Assembly: GCA_051294375.1 (NCBI GenBank)
Contig: CM119264.1
Coordinates: 9,938,175 to 10,002,174 of the forward strand
Reading direction: 5' to 3'
Source of the DNA: Paraspadella gotoi
Taxonomy: Eukaryota; Chaetognatha
Length of the DNA stretch: 64,000 bases
The position numbers and the translations under genes are program-made. The notes beneath the pieces are model-generated. The model did not search any database. It saw only the letters and a list, made by a program, of their open reading frames with translations, and had not been told where the DNA came from. Positions 23,328 through 36,312 of this stretch are shown in pieces (within the stretch, counting starts at the first letter, position 1; each line of letters begins with the position of its first letter).

Positions 23328-24798
23328 TAAGGCGTAGTGAAAGTTATATTACGAAAATTCTAAAAGTCAATTATGAACAACATCCATAAGTGAACATTAA
23401 TTTATAAAAAAATTTAATTTTATGTTTTTAATTTTCGCAGTAGGCTTATTTTATTAGTACTGATCACTTATAGTTATGGTGCATTAACAATCGTTTTATG
23501 AGGAAAAACGATATTATTCTTTATTGGCAATATATTTAAAGGTTTAACATCGCTTAACCATAGTTCATCTTGCGAAGTAAATGCAAGAAAAACACGACAC
23601 AAAAAAGCTAAAAAATATTTTGGGTTAAAAGAGAGAGAGAGAATAAGAGTGAAAGAAATATTGAGGTCAAAAGTTAGGGACAAAAGCTCAAGAAAAGAAA
23701 GAAGAAGAAACCCCCCCCCATCTTCAATAGTCTTTTAGTTTTTGTTAGAAGAGGATTCCATGCGTGTGTTTATTACATATTTAGGAGAGGTCATCGTTGA
23801 GGCCTTTTCCGGTTCTGTCCTTGACGACGATCTCCAGGCTCTCCGCAACAGCAATTCGGAATTCAAGTTTTTTTCGGTTTTTGGTTTGAAAAGTTGCAGG
23901 ACCACAGCGGTCTTCCCAGGCGATTTCACCTTCGCAGATTTTGCATGTTTGCTGAATTCCCGACATATTCTGGGCTCGTCGTCGTGAAGATTGCGGAGTC
24001 TCTTCGATGTTGTAGCTGTTGCGCTTTTTTATTGAGACGCTATGGTTTCAGTAGAAGAGCGTTGTTGGTTGGGCGTGAGCTTTTGTCCTTAATCTTGACC
24101 TCCATATTTTTTTCACTCTTTTCTCTCTCTTCTCTTTTAACCAAAATATTTTTACTTTTTGTGTCGTGTTTTCTTGCATTTACTTCGCAAATGAACTATA
24201 GGTAGCGATGTTTAACCGAAATATATTGCTCAAATAAAAATTAATATGCGTTTTCCTCATAAAACGATGTATCACCCAATACTATGTACTCATACCGCAT
24301 ATTTACGATGACTCTCAAGGCAATACTATCCTTATAAAATCGAAAAATTTCAAATAGGCTTTTCTTAATTTGATTGCAGAATTTGTTCCTCGTCAAAAGT
24401 TGATAAAGAAAATATAAATCATTTTTATAATTCTTTCATTAAGTGGCGTAAAAATAATTAAAAAAGCTATATTTAATATATAAAAAGTTAATTTTAAGCT
24501 CAAAATATAGCTTTTTCTAATTTTTGAACCACTTAATAAAAGGAATTTTTCAAAAAGAGTTATATTTCTTTCTATCAACTTTTTATGACGAATCCAAATC
24601 TGCAAAAATATCTTTAAAAAAACTGTTTTGAAATTTTAACATTTATTGGTTTAGTACTAGTATAAATAAATACTGCGTAAATTGAAAAATTTATCATAAA
24701 TTTTTTTTATTACATAAATGTTCATTAGAATAATGTTGTTCATTCCTCACTTTTAGAATTTAAATTAAAGTTAAATTTAGAAATTTTACTACGCCTTA
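23328..24798 (+). mobile_element. Palindromic MITE-like element, copy C, split by a nested insertion
   Basis: It starts TAAGGCGTAGTGAAAG and ends ACTACGCCTTA, giving the clearest terminal inverted repeat (AAGGCGTAGT / ACTACGCCTT) flanked by TA on both sides. A TA target duplication, as in Tc1/mariner-like MITEs, is inferred. The left half runs to 23461 and the right half resumes at 24324 with TACTATCCTTATAAAATCG. Without the insertion the element is about 610 bp, like copies A and D. Confidence 0.75.
23462..24323. mobile_element. 862-bp long-terminal-inverted-repeat element nested in the MITE
   Basis: The left arm (about 23462-23700) and right arm (about 24075-24320) are reverse complements over ~230 bp. 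For instance ATCGTTTTATGAGGAAAA at the left matches TTTTCCTCATAAAACGAT at the right, and GAAGTAAATGCAAGAAAA matches TTTTCTTGCATTTACTTC. The host MITE is interrupted within TAGTACT/ATCC, with TACT on both sides, so a short target duplication of about 4-5 bp is likely. The ~370-bp centre has open frames on both strands (+ 23742-23987; - 23781-23966 with CKICEGE), none recognised. Long arms with a short core suggest a non-autonomous DNA transposon, but I cannot assign a superfamily. Confidence 0.75.
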
Positions 24799-25354
24799 GT
24801 ATGCAATATTGCTGAAAAATATAAGCAATTTATATAGAAAAATAGGTTAAACGACTTTCTTTTAATCCAAAGTGTTCGGTAAATATTACATTCCTGTAAA
24901 ATTTAATCTATTCTCAACTTCTATCTTTTTATCGCTCCCTCAATAATCGAAAACCACCTTCCAGGTGAAGAGCGAAGATTTTTTTTTTCATTCAGATTTT
25001 ACCTCCATACTTTTGGCCAGAAAATTCCTCCTCCCGATTCCGCCTTTTATCTGCATCGTCCATCCGTCACTTTTTTGGATTGGTTTCCCCTTTCAGGTTG
25101 CCCTCTGCTGTTCTCTCTCTAGTTCTCTCTCTAGCTCGTTACACGTCTAGTCTCGGTACTATTGGTCTTGGGGCTCCTCTCTTCTCTTCTCTATTTTTCA
25201 ATACTTCCTTCGTCTTTGATTCAGGCATTCTTCATCGTCTTTCAACTTTCCTCTATCTTCTCTCTCTCATCGTCGTCTCTTTTCTCTCTCTCTTTCCTTC
25301 TCTTCTCCTCTCTATCTCTGATCTTTCGCTCTTCTCGTCTCTTCTGGTCTATCC

Positions 25355-26556
25355 GTATGATTTTGGGTGTAATAGCGTAAGGTCATGGTGATGTGGCGGC
25401 GGCTTCCTTCATGTAGCCTCGACGCTTTTTAACAGAATAAAAGAAAGAAAAGCGAACAAAAGTGAAGAAAAATTGTAGAGAACAACGGATGATTGAAGTG
25501 CCGCTGAATTCCGATAAAAAATCAGATTAGACTCACATGTAAGCCTTGTTTCACGGCGTTGTTAATGTCAATAAAGATGTAACATAACGAAAGCGTCTGG
25601 TAAGACGTAGCAATATGTCCGTTAGTGAAGTTATATTTCGAGAAATTACTGAATTCAATTACTAACAACATACAGAGATGAACATTAATTGTAAAAAATA
25701 TTAAATTTTTACTGTTTTTTCAATTTTCGCAGTAGGCTAATTATATATATATGTACTATAGCTATATTACTAAAATCGAAAAATTTCAAATAGGCTTTTC
25801 TTAATTTTGATTGCAAGATTTGAATTCCTCGTCAAAAGTTGCTAAAGAAAAAATATAAATCATTTTTAAATTCTTTCATTAAGTGGGTTAAAATTAAAAA
25901 ACGATATTTAATATATAAAAAGTAATTTTTCAGCTAAAATAGTAGCTTTTCTAATTTTTGACCACTTAATAAAGGAATTTTTAAAAAAGAGTTATATTCT
26001 TTTTATCAACTTTTTATGACGAATCCAAATCTGCAAAAATATTTAAAAACTGTTTTGAATAATTTAATTGGTTTTAGTACTAGTTAATAAATTTACTGCG
26101 TAAATTGAAAAATTTATTATAAATTTTTTATATACATAAATGTTCATTAGAATAATGTTGTTCATTCCTCACTTTTAGAATTTAAATTAAAGTTTAAATT
26201 TGAAATTTACTACGCCTTAGTATGCAATTGGCTGAAAAATATAAGCAATTTATATAAAAAATAGGTTAACGACTTCTTTTAATCCAAAGTGTCGGTAAAT
26301 TTACATTCCTGTAAAATTTAATCTATTCTCAACTTCTATTTTTATCGCTCCCTCAATAATCGAAAACCACCTTCCAGGTGAAGAGAGATGATTTTTTTTT
26401 TCATTCAGATTTTACCTCCATACTTTTGGCCAGAAATATTCCGCTCCCGATTCCGCCTTTTATCTGCATCGTCCATCCCGTCACTTTTTTGGATTGGTTT
26501 CCCCTTTAGTTGCCTCTGCTGTTTCTCTCCTAGTTCTCTCCAGCTCTTCTCTTCCT
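25355..26556. repeat. Tandem duplication of the unit tail plus MITE and 3' flank, copy 2
   Basis: Counterpart of 23094-25139 without the nested element, so it shows the empty insertion site. The CT-rich stretch at 25090-25350 between the copies corresponds to the CT tract before the earlier copies. Confidence 0.8.
25614..26219 (+). mobile_element. Palindromic MITE-like element, copy D (full length, uninterrupted)
   Basis: About 606 bp. The 5' end is eroded (CCGTTAGTGAAGTTATATTTC) and the 3' end is ACTACGCCTTAG. The arms match each other inverted and the element matches copies A and C. At the site where copy C carries the nested element it reads GTACTATAGCTATATTAC without interruption. Confidence 0.75.
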
Positions 26557-26589
26557 CTCTCTCTCTCTCTCTCTCTTCTCTCTTATCGT

Positions 26590-27597
26590 GACTGTTCACT
26601 TCCTCTCACATATCTCGTCAACACTTTCTCAAGGGAGCCACATTCCTCGGCCAAACAACCGCGTCCATTTTCTTTCTCTCTTTTCCTCCAACACAGATTC
26701 TTTCTTTGTCCTCCTCTCTCTCTTCCGCCACCAACCAAGCTTGGACTTCGCCACAAAGAAGAAAAAAAAAAAGAAGATTGCCATCGAGATTAAAAAAGAA
26801 AAAAAAGGAAAAAAAGAAAAAAAAATCTCGAGCGAGAAAGAGGAGAAAATAAAGGAAGAAAGACAAAAGAGCGTCGCGACGGCTTTAAACAAACGTGTCC
26901 AGAGAATTGCCAAACATGGGACTAAGAAACAATGGAAAGGAGTGGTCGTTGTTGTCGTTGTCTTCGTTGTCGTCGTTGTCCGGAACTCCTTGCGACGCAG
27001 CGTCGTTCCCCTGCCAAATTTCGCCCTCGAACCCGGGATCTTCTGGCCGCGGTTACCGATTCACATTCTGCCGAGAAGAAACCGAAGAAGAAAAAAAAAC
27101 CGCCGAGTAGTCAAATTTTTACGGTTTTAAGAATACGAGAGTAATAACCGAATGAAGGGGAGAGGGTAAAGCTTCTTTTTCTTTTTTTTAATGCGCCCAC
27201 GAGAAATGTCTAGAGAGGGCGCGAGGGTTTGGGGGAAAAAAAAGGGAAACCGGGTCGCCGCGTTAATTTATCAACTAGAGTACAGAGAGGATCGGGGGCA
27301 GTGGAGGAAAGGAGGGTGGGGGCAAAGGGTAAAGATTTGCGAGGGAGATATTTCTTCCTCCGTTTTCCTTTCTTCTCTTCTTCCTCTTTCTCCCCGCCTC
27401 ACACAACGACCTCACCTCCCTTGGCGCCTCGATCTCATAATGCATAACCTTATCGTCGTTCGCTTAAGGGGGACCAAAAAGAAAAAATAAATAATGAAAA
27501 CGGGGGAGCGTAGACGGAAGTCGACGCTGTCGTCGTTGTTGTCGACATGTCGTCGTCGTCGTTGACGATATCAATACTTTATGTCGCCATGAAATTT
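26590..27597. other. Low-complexity and K-rich open frames, no firm gene
   Basis: A 180-residue frame (26588-27130) is open but consists of a Ser/Phe-rich part, a poly-Lys/Glu stretch from A-rich DNA and a poly-Val run from GTC repeats. Two other + frames are open over 26930-27140. GTC/CGT repeats also occur at 26945-26985 and 27525-27565. A 25-N gap follows at 27598-27622. Without a homologue I do not call a gene. Confidence 0.4.
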
Positions 27598-27685
27598 NNN
27601 NNNNNNNNNNNNNNNNNNNNNNATTTTTCGCGACCAAATACCAAACGAAGATAAGGAGGAATGAAAATTATGAGAGAATATTATG

Positions 27686-27710
27686 GAGAGAGAGAGAGGA
27701 GAGAGAGAGT

Positions 27711-27765
<55 letters not shown>

Positions 27766-27828
27766 AGAATAGAGATGAGAGGAGAGAGGAGAGAGAGACG
27801 ACGAGAGAGAAGAGAGAGAGAGAGAGTG
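27686..27828. repeat. (GA)n tract
   Basis: Interrupted GA tract immediately upstream of the 617-bp duplication. Confidence 0.95.
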
Positions 27829-28445
27829 TGGGCGGAATTATGAAAATGTGTCTGAATTTGTATCCCGATTCAGATTCACCCTTGGGTTCGTAGGACGTTG
27901 GGAAACGAGACGTGGAGGAGGAAAGCAGGAAGAGGAAAAAGAGAAGATCGGAATGAGGAAAATCTGGGGACAAGTGAAACGCGTAATGACTGAGTATGAG
28001 GAGTTTAAAAGCAAAAAAAAGTAAGATAGAGTTTTATCAACACTATAATAAGATAATTGGTCGCCACGTTCATTAAAAACAACTAAGAAAGAAAATAAAA
28101 TCAACCTAATACAAACTTCATTAATTAAATAATACAAATAAAAAATTTTTTAAAAATATATACATTGTAACGTTCATCATGAGTTGCCATTAAACTCTTA
28201 AACCTTAAAGCAATTTTAGCATTGGACACTCCCCTTCGATTTAATAACCCACTCCCTCATCTTATTTAAAAAAAAAAAAAGAGAAAAGAAAGAAAATGGA
28301 CGCGGCACGAATCTCCTTTAAAAGGAGAAATCCTCTTAAAGAAGGATCGTGCTGGCATTTTTTCGTTGTTTACTCGTAGAGAGGGAATTTGATCTACATG
28401 TTTACACGGTGGCACGTGAGAGAAGAGAGAGAGAGCGAGAGAGAG
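27829..28445. repeat. 617-bp tandem duplication, unit 1
   Basis: It starts TGGGCGGAATTATGAAAATG and ends in the GA-rich stretch after GGCACGTGAGAG. It matches 28446-29020 nearly base for base, with homopolymer and one-base indels. Confidence 0.85.
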
Positions 28446-29146
<701 letters not shown>

Positions 29147-29530
29147 TATATTTTGACGAGATTACAAATTTTCCAAAACTTTTCTTTGTTTCTTTGTTTC
29201 CGCTTTTTTAATATTTACCTTTTTTGAGATTGAAAACACTATTTTTTTGAGGCCTCAGGTTTAAAAAAAGTCTTTTAAAACATTTGAAAAGTCACTTCTG
29301 TACCCTAAACTTTATTTCGTCATTAAAAATACTAATATCTTTTTTACAAATTATAACGAAAGTTCTTAAAGAGTTTTCTGTGCGACAAAAACTAAAGAGA
29401 AAGAGGAAAACCATCAATAAAAAGCATGAAGCTCTTAAAAGTTGTAAGTTTAAAGGGGAAAAAAAAAAAAACCCCTTTTCCGGGTTTTGCCCAACGCAGC
29501 ATGCAAAACTCGCGACGTGCGTGCGTAGAG

Positions 29531-29545
29531 TCTCTCTCCAGTCTG

Positions 29546-29579
<34 letters not shown>

Positions 29580-29674
29580 TTCTTTCTCTGTCTGTCTGTC
29601 TCTCTCTCTCTTCTCTCTGTCTGCTCTCTCTCTTTTCTCTCTCTCTCTCTTCTCTCTCTCTTCTATCTCTCTCT

Positions 29675-29712
<38 letters not shown>

Positions 29713-29718
29713 CTCTCA
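29531..29718. repeat. Interrupted (CT)n tract
   Basis: Pyrimidine tract ending in CTCTCTCAG and followed by a short GC-rich, exon-like stretch (29720-29815) that is open in more than one frame. I do not call it. Confidence 0.95.
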
Positions 29719-29921
29719 GTCTTTTCGACTTTTGCGCGAACGTCGCACTGCGCAGAGAACGTGGGCGCGCCCCTTTCCCATGGAATTCGCGTCCCCTCGC
29801 GTCTCGGGAAACTGAGTTCAAGGTTAGGGAAGAAAAGGATCAGACAAAGCGTTTTTTATAGTGCAAGAAAGAAGAAGGAGAGGGAGGGAACGAGAAAAGC
29901 TCTAGAAAGCAAGAGAGAGAA

Positions 29922-29963
<42 letters not shown>

Positions 29964-29976
29964 GGAGATAGAGAAA

Positions 29977-31372
29977 AAGAGAGAACGATCGGGAAATTCC
30001 AAGTTAATGCTGATGAATTCGAAGATTTTCTTTCTTTAAAGAATAATTTGCATGGAATTTCAACACCGCTGATTCCAGAGTTTATTTTAAGAAAGCCATG
30101 ATCATACATCTTATTGTTACACTGCCACCGTGACTAAAATTCCAGGAAAGAAAGAGTCTTTTTAACGCTTCAAAAGTTTTTATGAGTTAAAGGAAAAAAA
30201 ATCATGTCGTTTAAAATTCGGTGGCGAGGATCACAGATGTAGTTTGCGACGTTGAAATTGCTCTTTCTTTTTAATGTTAGACTTTTGAAAGAGCGAGGAG
30301 AGAGAGTGATAGAAATGAGTGAAGGAGAGAGAGAGGGAGTGAGCAGCCTTCAAGTCGAGAAATAATCGAGTTTGACTCTAAAATGGCGGATTCAAGAAGG
30401 CGATGGGAAAAAAAACGTGAAAAGCAGAAATGAGCGCGAAAACATTTTTAGAAAAGAAGATTTTAAGAAAAGAAAAAGGCAAAAATAGAAAAAAAGGATA
30501 AAAAAAGGGAAAAAATGGGGCGGAGCTCTCTCTGTAAAAAAAGAGCGAAGAATTCTATGGCGCGAGGATACAAATCAATAGAGGACCGAATTTCTAAGGG
30601 GGTACAGTCAAGAGGTCAAGTCTCTGAGGGAGGGGGGGGTAGGAAAGACGGTGGAGTTGGGAGATTGGAGAAGAGATGAGACCAAACTTGTGAATGGAAT
30701 CTCAGAGAGTTGCGCTTCGATGGAACCGGACGAAGATGGAATGAAACGGGGGTGGAATGAAAGATACAAGACTGGGATTAAGAGAATTAGAGTTAAGTGG
30801 GAGCTGGTTACATGTTTGATGGGAAGAAGTTGAGAATGAAAGGATGTGGAATGTGGAGTTGAAATGAGAAGAGAAGAGTATTTTGTAGACTGAACTTTGA
30901 TAAAACTGAGAAAACGATATTTTGGGCTATGAAGAACTCGGCCGAATAGGATAGAAAAATCAAATTAAAAATAGAATGACAAAGAATGACCGTGGGATAG
31001 AAAAAGTTATTTGAGATGGAAATGAGAAGGAAGGAATGAAAAGAGATGGTTCTACAAAAAGACGAAGCAGATGGTTTAAGGAGAGAAAAAAAAGAATGAG
31101 ATGAAGAACTTGAGTTACTCGAAGGGTCACCAAAAAAGGATGAGAAAACGAAGAAGAGGGAGGAGGCGGATTTTCTCATAAACTTGGGAGATCATGAATC
31201 GCGAAAGGATTTAAGCCTCCGAAGGGACAAAGAAAAACTGAAAGAATAAAGATGGGGGTTGGGTGGGAGAAAAAAAAACCTCTCTCCATAGCAAAATGGC
31301 GGCAAAAATTGAAAAGATGAAGAAAAAAAAAGGAAAACTCATTTCAGTTCTTTGAAGACAAGCGACCGACTT

Positions 31373-31376
<4 letters not shown>
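29977..31376. other. Purine-rich, no supportable gene
   Basis: G/A-rich sequence with short frames rich in Lys, Glu and Arg. Two AAAATGGCG motifs are present (30380 and 31293), but neither is followed by a convincing frame. Confidence 0.5.
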
Positions 31377-31426
<50 letters not shown>

Positions 31427-31440
31427 CTCTCTCTCTCTTT
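31377..31440. repeat. (CT)n microsatellite
   Basis: Nearly pure CT tract with a few TTT interruptions. Further CT tracts are at 32803-32875 and 33154-33266. Confidence 0.95.
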
Positions 31441-31989
31441 ATCTTTTTCTGTTTGCTTGTGTCTTTTTGATATTTTCCATTTATTATTAAAAAAAAATTA
31501 AAATAACTGCAAAAAGGAAAATTAAAGAAAAAATTTGAGATTTTATTGTTGGAATCTTTTGTATATGACGACTTAGGATTTCATGACTTCAAATCGTATT
31601 TTCGGTTATCTAAACGTGAAAGAATATTACCTTGTTTACTACAATGTTCAGTCAATTTAATGATTAGATCAATTACGTCGCCCTCGATCAGGATGTAAAA
31701 TTCAGTCACTAGAAACCATAGATTTAAAGAAAACAAAATACTAAATAAGATTGAAAGACTAAATTTAACGAGCAAAGAAGCTTCTTCTTTCCCAAATTCA
31801 TTTCTTTCTTCACTTTTATTCTTCGCCCGACAGGTTTTATTGCGGGAGCCAATCGCAGGTCAGGCACGAGCAATTGCGGTCTTGCCATCGATGGTCATAA
31901 TTTAGACGGAAAACGCGGAACAAGAGATTGAAGCGAAGAGAGAGAAGAAAAAAAAAACAAAACAACAAAAAACAATCTTTTCGTCGAAT

Positions 31990-32240
31990 CGATAACCGTA
32001 TCACTAAATTTCGATGGCTTCGCGACAGCGGATTCGCGCTGGCGTCGGCGTCGGCTCTGAAACGGCCGTTTCCGCCGCCGAACCCGCCGAGTGAACTGGT
32101 GACGTATGACACGCGGACGGAGATCAGACAGCGTCTGGCGCGTTTCCATGGCGACCGTCGCAAACGGAAATGATGGGGCGACGTCAGACGGACGATTGGC
32201 GTCGCTTCGGGGTCGGAGCCTCGAGGGCGAAAGGGGGGTG
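31990..32240. other. GC-rich island open on both strands, possible first exon
   Basis: On + the frame ends ...FALASASALKRPFPPPNPP, SELVTYDTRTEIRQRLARFH, GDRRKRK, stop (32171-32173). On minus an ATG at 32150 has a strong context (GCCATGG) and a basic frame METRQTLSDLRPRVIRHQFT and onward. Both look protein-like and I cannot choose between them. It contrasts with the AT-rich surroundings and may mark a promoter or first exon. Confidence 0.25.
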
Positions 32241-32799
32241 GTGGAGGGAGGATGAGGAAGAGGAGGAAAGAGAAAGAGAAAGAAGATGGAAAAAAGTGTG
32301 AAATTTAGAGAAATGAATGAATGGAACAAAAATTAATAGTTAAAAAATGTGACAGGCGTCGTTGTAGCCGTACTACCATGCTTTCATTACGATTCAAAAT
32401 GGAGATAAATCTTTCCCTTATTCCATCCACGTCTTGTTTCCTCGGCTTCGTAAAGTTGTTGAAGTTTTTTCCTTGTTTAATGCATTTATCTTTTTATTTT
32501 ATCTTCGACTTGAAAGAAAAAGGGAAACTGGAAATACTTTGATCTTTGATTTTCTCATCTTCCTGAAGAAATGAGGTAAAAGAGAAAGGATGAGAAGTAA
32601 AAAGGAAAAGGGAAAACAATGAGTGCCTTTTCCTATCATACTATGAAAAATCTTAATTTTATTCCATTCCTCGAAGCGAGCACCAAAAAAGTTTGTCCAA
32701 AAACAAACATTGAAATTAAAATAATGATTAAAATCGTGGCTCTGTAAACATCCCGAAGTTAAATCACTGTTGAACTAGTATGAGCAACTTATTCGATTT

Positions 32800-32841
<42 letters not shown>

Positions 32842-33153
32842 ATCTCTCTCTCTCTCTCTCGTTCTCTTTCTCTCCTTCCTCGGGATGGCACGACGCCAAT
32901 ATTCCTCTCCCAGACCAAATCTCGTTTTTGTCTCTCGCCCTCCATTTTTTTTTCTTTATTTCATTTTTTCTTCCTTCTTAAATTCTGTCATCTTCACTTT
33001 TCTTTCTTATTCACATTTTTTTTTAAATTTATGTTCTTATTTTCTTTTTCTATTTCTCGAACTCAGACTTTCAATAATCCCATTAGCATAGTCGCTCGGG
33101 AACTGGACACGTATTGCACAAAAACGATAACGCAGACGACCTCTCTCTTCCCA

Positions 33154-33266
<113 letters not shown>

Positions 33267-34460
33267 ACTCCTTTTTCCTCTCTCAGTGTTGAAAAAATGA
33301 CAACAAATCGTAAATTAGCATTCCATTTGCGAATCTTGACACGATCCAAACAAACCTCGCTCTAAAAAAAAAAAAAACATGATATAACCGGCAAAGTTGG
33401 AATAAAAAGACAAACAACGGCCCCTGAATGGAAAACACCCCCGAGGTCATTTTTCTTCGAAAGAGAAAAAAAGTAACCGAAACAATATCGCGGAAGACAG
33501 CTATGCCTTTTTGCCTTGGTTCCCAATCGCTGGCAAGAACAAAGAAAATGATGGTATCCAATGAAAACTTTGTTTGCTTTTAATGCTTGTATAGTTAGAT
33601 CAAATTTTAAATGAAAATTACTTCAAATAGTAATGAAACGTTGATAGATTTGTCCCATAATTCTTTTTTTTTTAATTATTTTATATTTTTGATATTTACA
33701 GAAAACCAAAGTAATGAAAACAAAATTAAATTAACGGACGCACCAAACGCACGCGAGACTACGAACATTATTTCCAGAGGAATTATGAAATGAAGAAAAA
33801 AGAAAAAAAAGGAAGAAAAAAGGAGAAAAGAATCTCGCGAGTAAAAAAAGAAAATGGATTAAAACTGTATCTTCGCCGCCATCTGTCTGCCCTTCTCCCT
33901 CTAGCGGCGGAAAAACTTGACAAATGTATAAGAATCCAAAAAAAAAAAAAAAAGAAAATCTATCAGCAGAATACGATAAATAAGCTTACTTATGCCATAA
34001 GTTATGGGCAAAATGAAAGGATGCTGAGACAGCATCCTAAAGAAATGTGAAGAGAAAAGTTCAGTGTCCAAAAAACAATAAATAAATAAGAAGTAAAATC
34101 TTTTTAACTAATAGATATGTAGAGCTTTAACCAAAATTAATTTAGGAGGCAGAAAGAATTAAATAAATAAACCGAAGAAATACGAAAATTTCTTAAAAAA
34201 TTGATAGATAAAGCAAAAATAAAATGGAAGGTTCGGGGAAAAAATTATGTTAAAAAAAGGAAAAAAAAAAGAAAAAAAAAACTGAAAGTCGGGCAGAAAA
34301 GGTGAACGTGAATGTGAATGTGATAAAAAAGGTCGAAAAGAAAACGAGAATAAATTTTTTTTTGGAGGAAAATATAGGAAAAAGAAAAAAATAGGAGAAA
34401 AGCAATAAAAAGAAGGTAACCGAATAAAGAGGACGAATGGGGAAGAGGAAGGAGGAAAGA

Positions 34461-34769
34461 ATGAAATGGCGCCGCGGACTTTTCACAACCACAGCCGGAG
34501 CCGCTGCCAACGACGCCGCCATCGACGGCGCCGCCGTTTCCGCCCCACTTTTTCGATTCACCCCAGACAGGCGCACGGTATCGGATGTCACATTTTCCCC
34601 CGTTGGCGGCGCCGGCGAATATGGCGTTTCTTTTTCGCGTCGTTTTGGCGAAAGTCGAACGACATTTTCACTTTTTCTCCACCAAGCGTCATTTTTAGAT
34701 CTTTTTCGCGAAGAAATAAAAGAAATTCTATTCAAGGTTTTTCTCAGTTTTACTCAGTTTAACTGTTAA
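34461..34769 (+). CDS. Uncertain ORF, 102 residues, unrecognised
   Basis: ATG at 34461 opens a frame beginning MKWRRGLFTTTAGAAANDAA. It continues through a segment with PLFRFTPDRRTVSDVTFSPV and SFSRRFGESRTTFSLFLHQA to a TAA at 34767. It lies in a GC-rich island. A 161-residue minus frame overlaps it and is also plausible (MNRISFISSRKRSKNDAWWR at its start). No domain, signal peptide or firm splice border is visible. Confidence 0.2.
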   Translation: MKWRRGLFTTTAGAAANDAAIDGAAVSAPLFRFTPDRRTVSDVTFSPVGGAGEYGVSFSRRFGESRTTFSLFLHQASFLDLFREEIKEILFKVFLSFTQFNC

Positions 34770-35399
34770 AAAAAATCATTCCAAAACCATGTTTTTTGTT
34801 AAAGGTTAATTTAAAACGGGCATAAGACCTTTCGTTAGTTTCATGTCGTTTTCTTCTTCATAACTCATAAAAAAAATGGGCGGCGATGGAATGGCCATAA
34901 ACGATCCGAGTTCGCGACCCGCTTATGCGTCGACCTTTGACCCGAGCCAGTTGATTGACCAATATACCTTCATTCTTTTCTTTCTTTTTATCTTTTTCTC
35001 TCTCGCTTCAATCTGATATACTTGTTTTGTTGAACATTCACTTGGATTTTAAATTATAAAAATTAAATTAACTTGGCCTAAGATCAATTACTGAAAAACA
35101 ACGCTCAAAGTGGTGATTAAAAGGTAAAAAAAATTGGAAAAAAAAACTTCTTTTTTGTTTTGATGAGGAAACGAATTCGAGTTTCTAGGGGAAGAAAGGA
35201 AGACATGCAAGAGAAAGAAAGGTAGGAAGAAAAAAAGAAAGGAAGACAGAAAGGAAGGCAGATAAAAAAGAAAACAGAAAGTTAAAAAAGATATGAAGGA
35301 TGAGAGAAAGGAAGGGGAAGACCCGATGAAAGGGAAAAGTGAAACTGGGAGAAGGAAATGGGCAGAGTCCGTGTTTGACCAAGAACTCCAAATCAATTT

Positions 35400-35697
35400 A
35401 TCGAGTATAAATTGAGATGAGGAAGAGGAAAACTGGGATGAGGAAGAGGAGGAGCCAAAAGCGAAAAATAGCGAAGGCTAAAAGGTGAGTATAAAAATGA
35501 GCACGAACTGGCCTGCGAGATAGAGAGGGGGTGCGAGACAAACTTTGGTAGATTTATTGGTTTGGGCAGAGGCCAAGGTCGGACGTCGCTAAAAACAACA
35601 ACAACAATTTTGTGCCAAGGGCAGGAAACTAGACGCGGACGACGATGTATTTAATAAGGGAATTGGAAACCAAAATGGCGAATTGGAAACGTTGAAA
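35400..35697. other. Purine-rich, no gene; ends at a 25-N gap
   Basis: GAGGAAGAGGA repeats followed by unique sequence with an AAAATGGCG motif (35672). The gap 35698-35722 is exactly 25 N. Confidence 0.5.
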
Positions 35698-36021
35698 NNN
35701 NNNNNNNNNNNNNNNNNNNNNNAGTCTCCATCATGTAAACTTTTTTTCAACGATCATTAAAAACTTTTTTAGCGTCATTAATTTCCTTAACCTAAAAAAA
35801 AGAAACTCGGAAACGAAATTAAGATGAAGCTCCACTGACCACAAACGAAAAAAGGAAATTTTTTCTTGAACCACTTTTTGGAAGTTCAATCCCGAGCAAT
35901 ATCGGAGGTCAATGACCAAATATTCTTTTGATAAACGACGGTTCAGTCCCGAACCTTAAACGGGATCCCAAGTGACAAAAATTATTTGGATGTATTTTTT
36001 GGGACTGGAAGAAAATTTTGG

Positions 36022-36081
36022 CTCTCTCTCTCTCTCTCTCTCTCGTCTCTCTCTCTTCTCTCTCTCTCTCTCTGTCTCTCT
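36022..36081. repeat. (CT)n microsatellite
   Basis: CT tract ending in a short CACACACCCACAC run. Confidence 0.95.
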
Positions 36082-36312
36082 CACACACCCACACATTATA
36101 TAATAAAAATATTAGAGTGACTGACTAACGATTGAAACATCAACTCCTCCAACCGTTTTTTCCTCCTCCATCTCACCTTCCTCTGGCACCGCCCTTTTTC
36201 CTCCTCCTCTTCCTCCTCCTTCGCTCGCGCCTCCTGCCGGCGCCAGGCGCGCGGGACAAATTCCGATCCAGAGACTCCAATGGCCCCTTCGACCATTTCC
36301 GTCGTCTTTCAG

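Larger units (their letters stand above)
17399..23457. repeat. ~6-kb segmental duplication, copy B
   Basis: Counterpart of 11402-17373, with many extra one-base insertions (for example CTCACCGGCCGCATTCGG against CTCCCGCCGATTCGG). All candidate coding stretches seen in copy A are frame-broken here. This copy reads through the position of copy A's 540-N gap. Confidence 0.85.
23094..25139. repeat. Tandem duplication of the unit tail plus MITE and 3' flank, copy 1
   Basis: From the GATGATTTTTCGGTT-type start, through the MITE, to the 3' flank (GGTTAAACGACTTTCTTTTA, ACCACCTTCCAGGTGAAGAG, TTTTTGGATTGGTTTCCCCT), this block matches 25355-26556 apart from the nested 862-bp insertion. Its first part also matches 16990-17373. 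Confidence 0.8.

Noticed and set aside
26588-27130. 180-residue + frame with poly-Lys and poly-Val
   Set aside because: Built from A-rich and GTC repeats, with two other + frames open over the same bases. No family signature.
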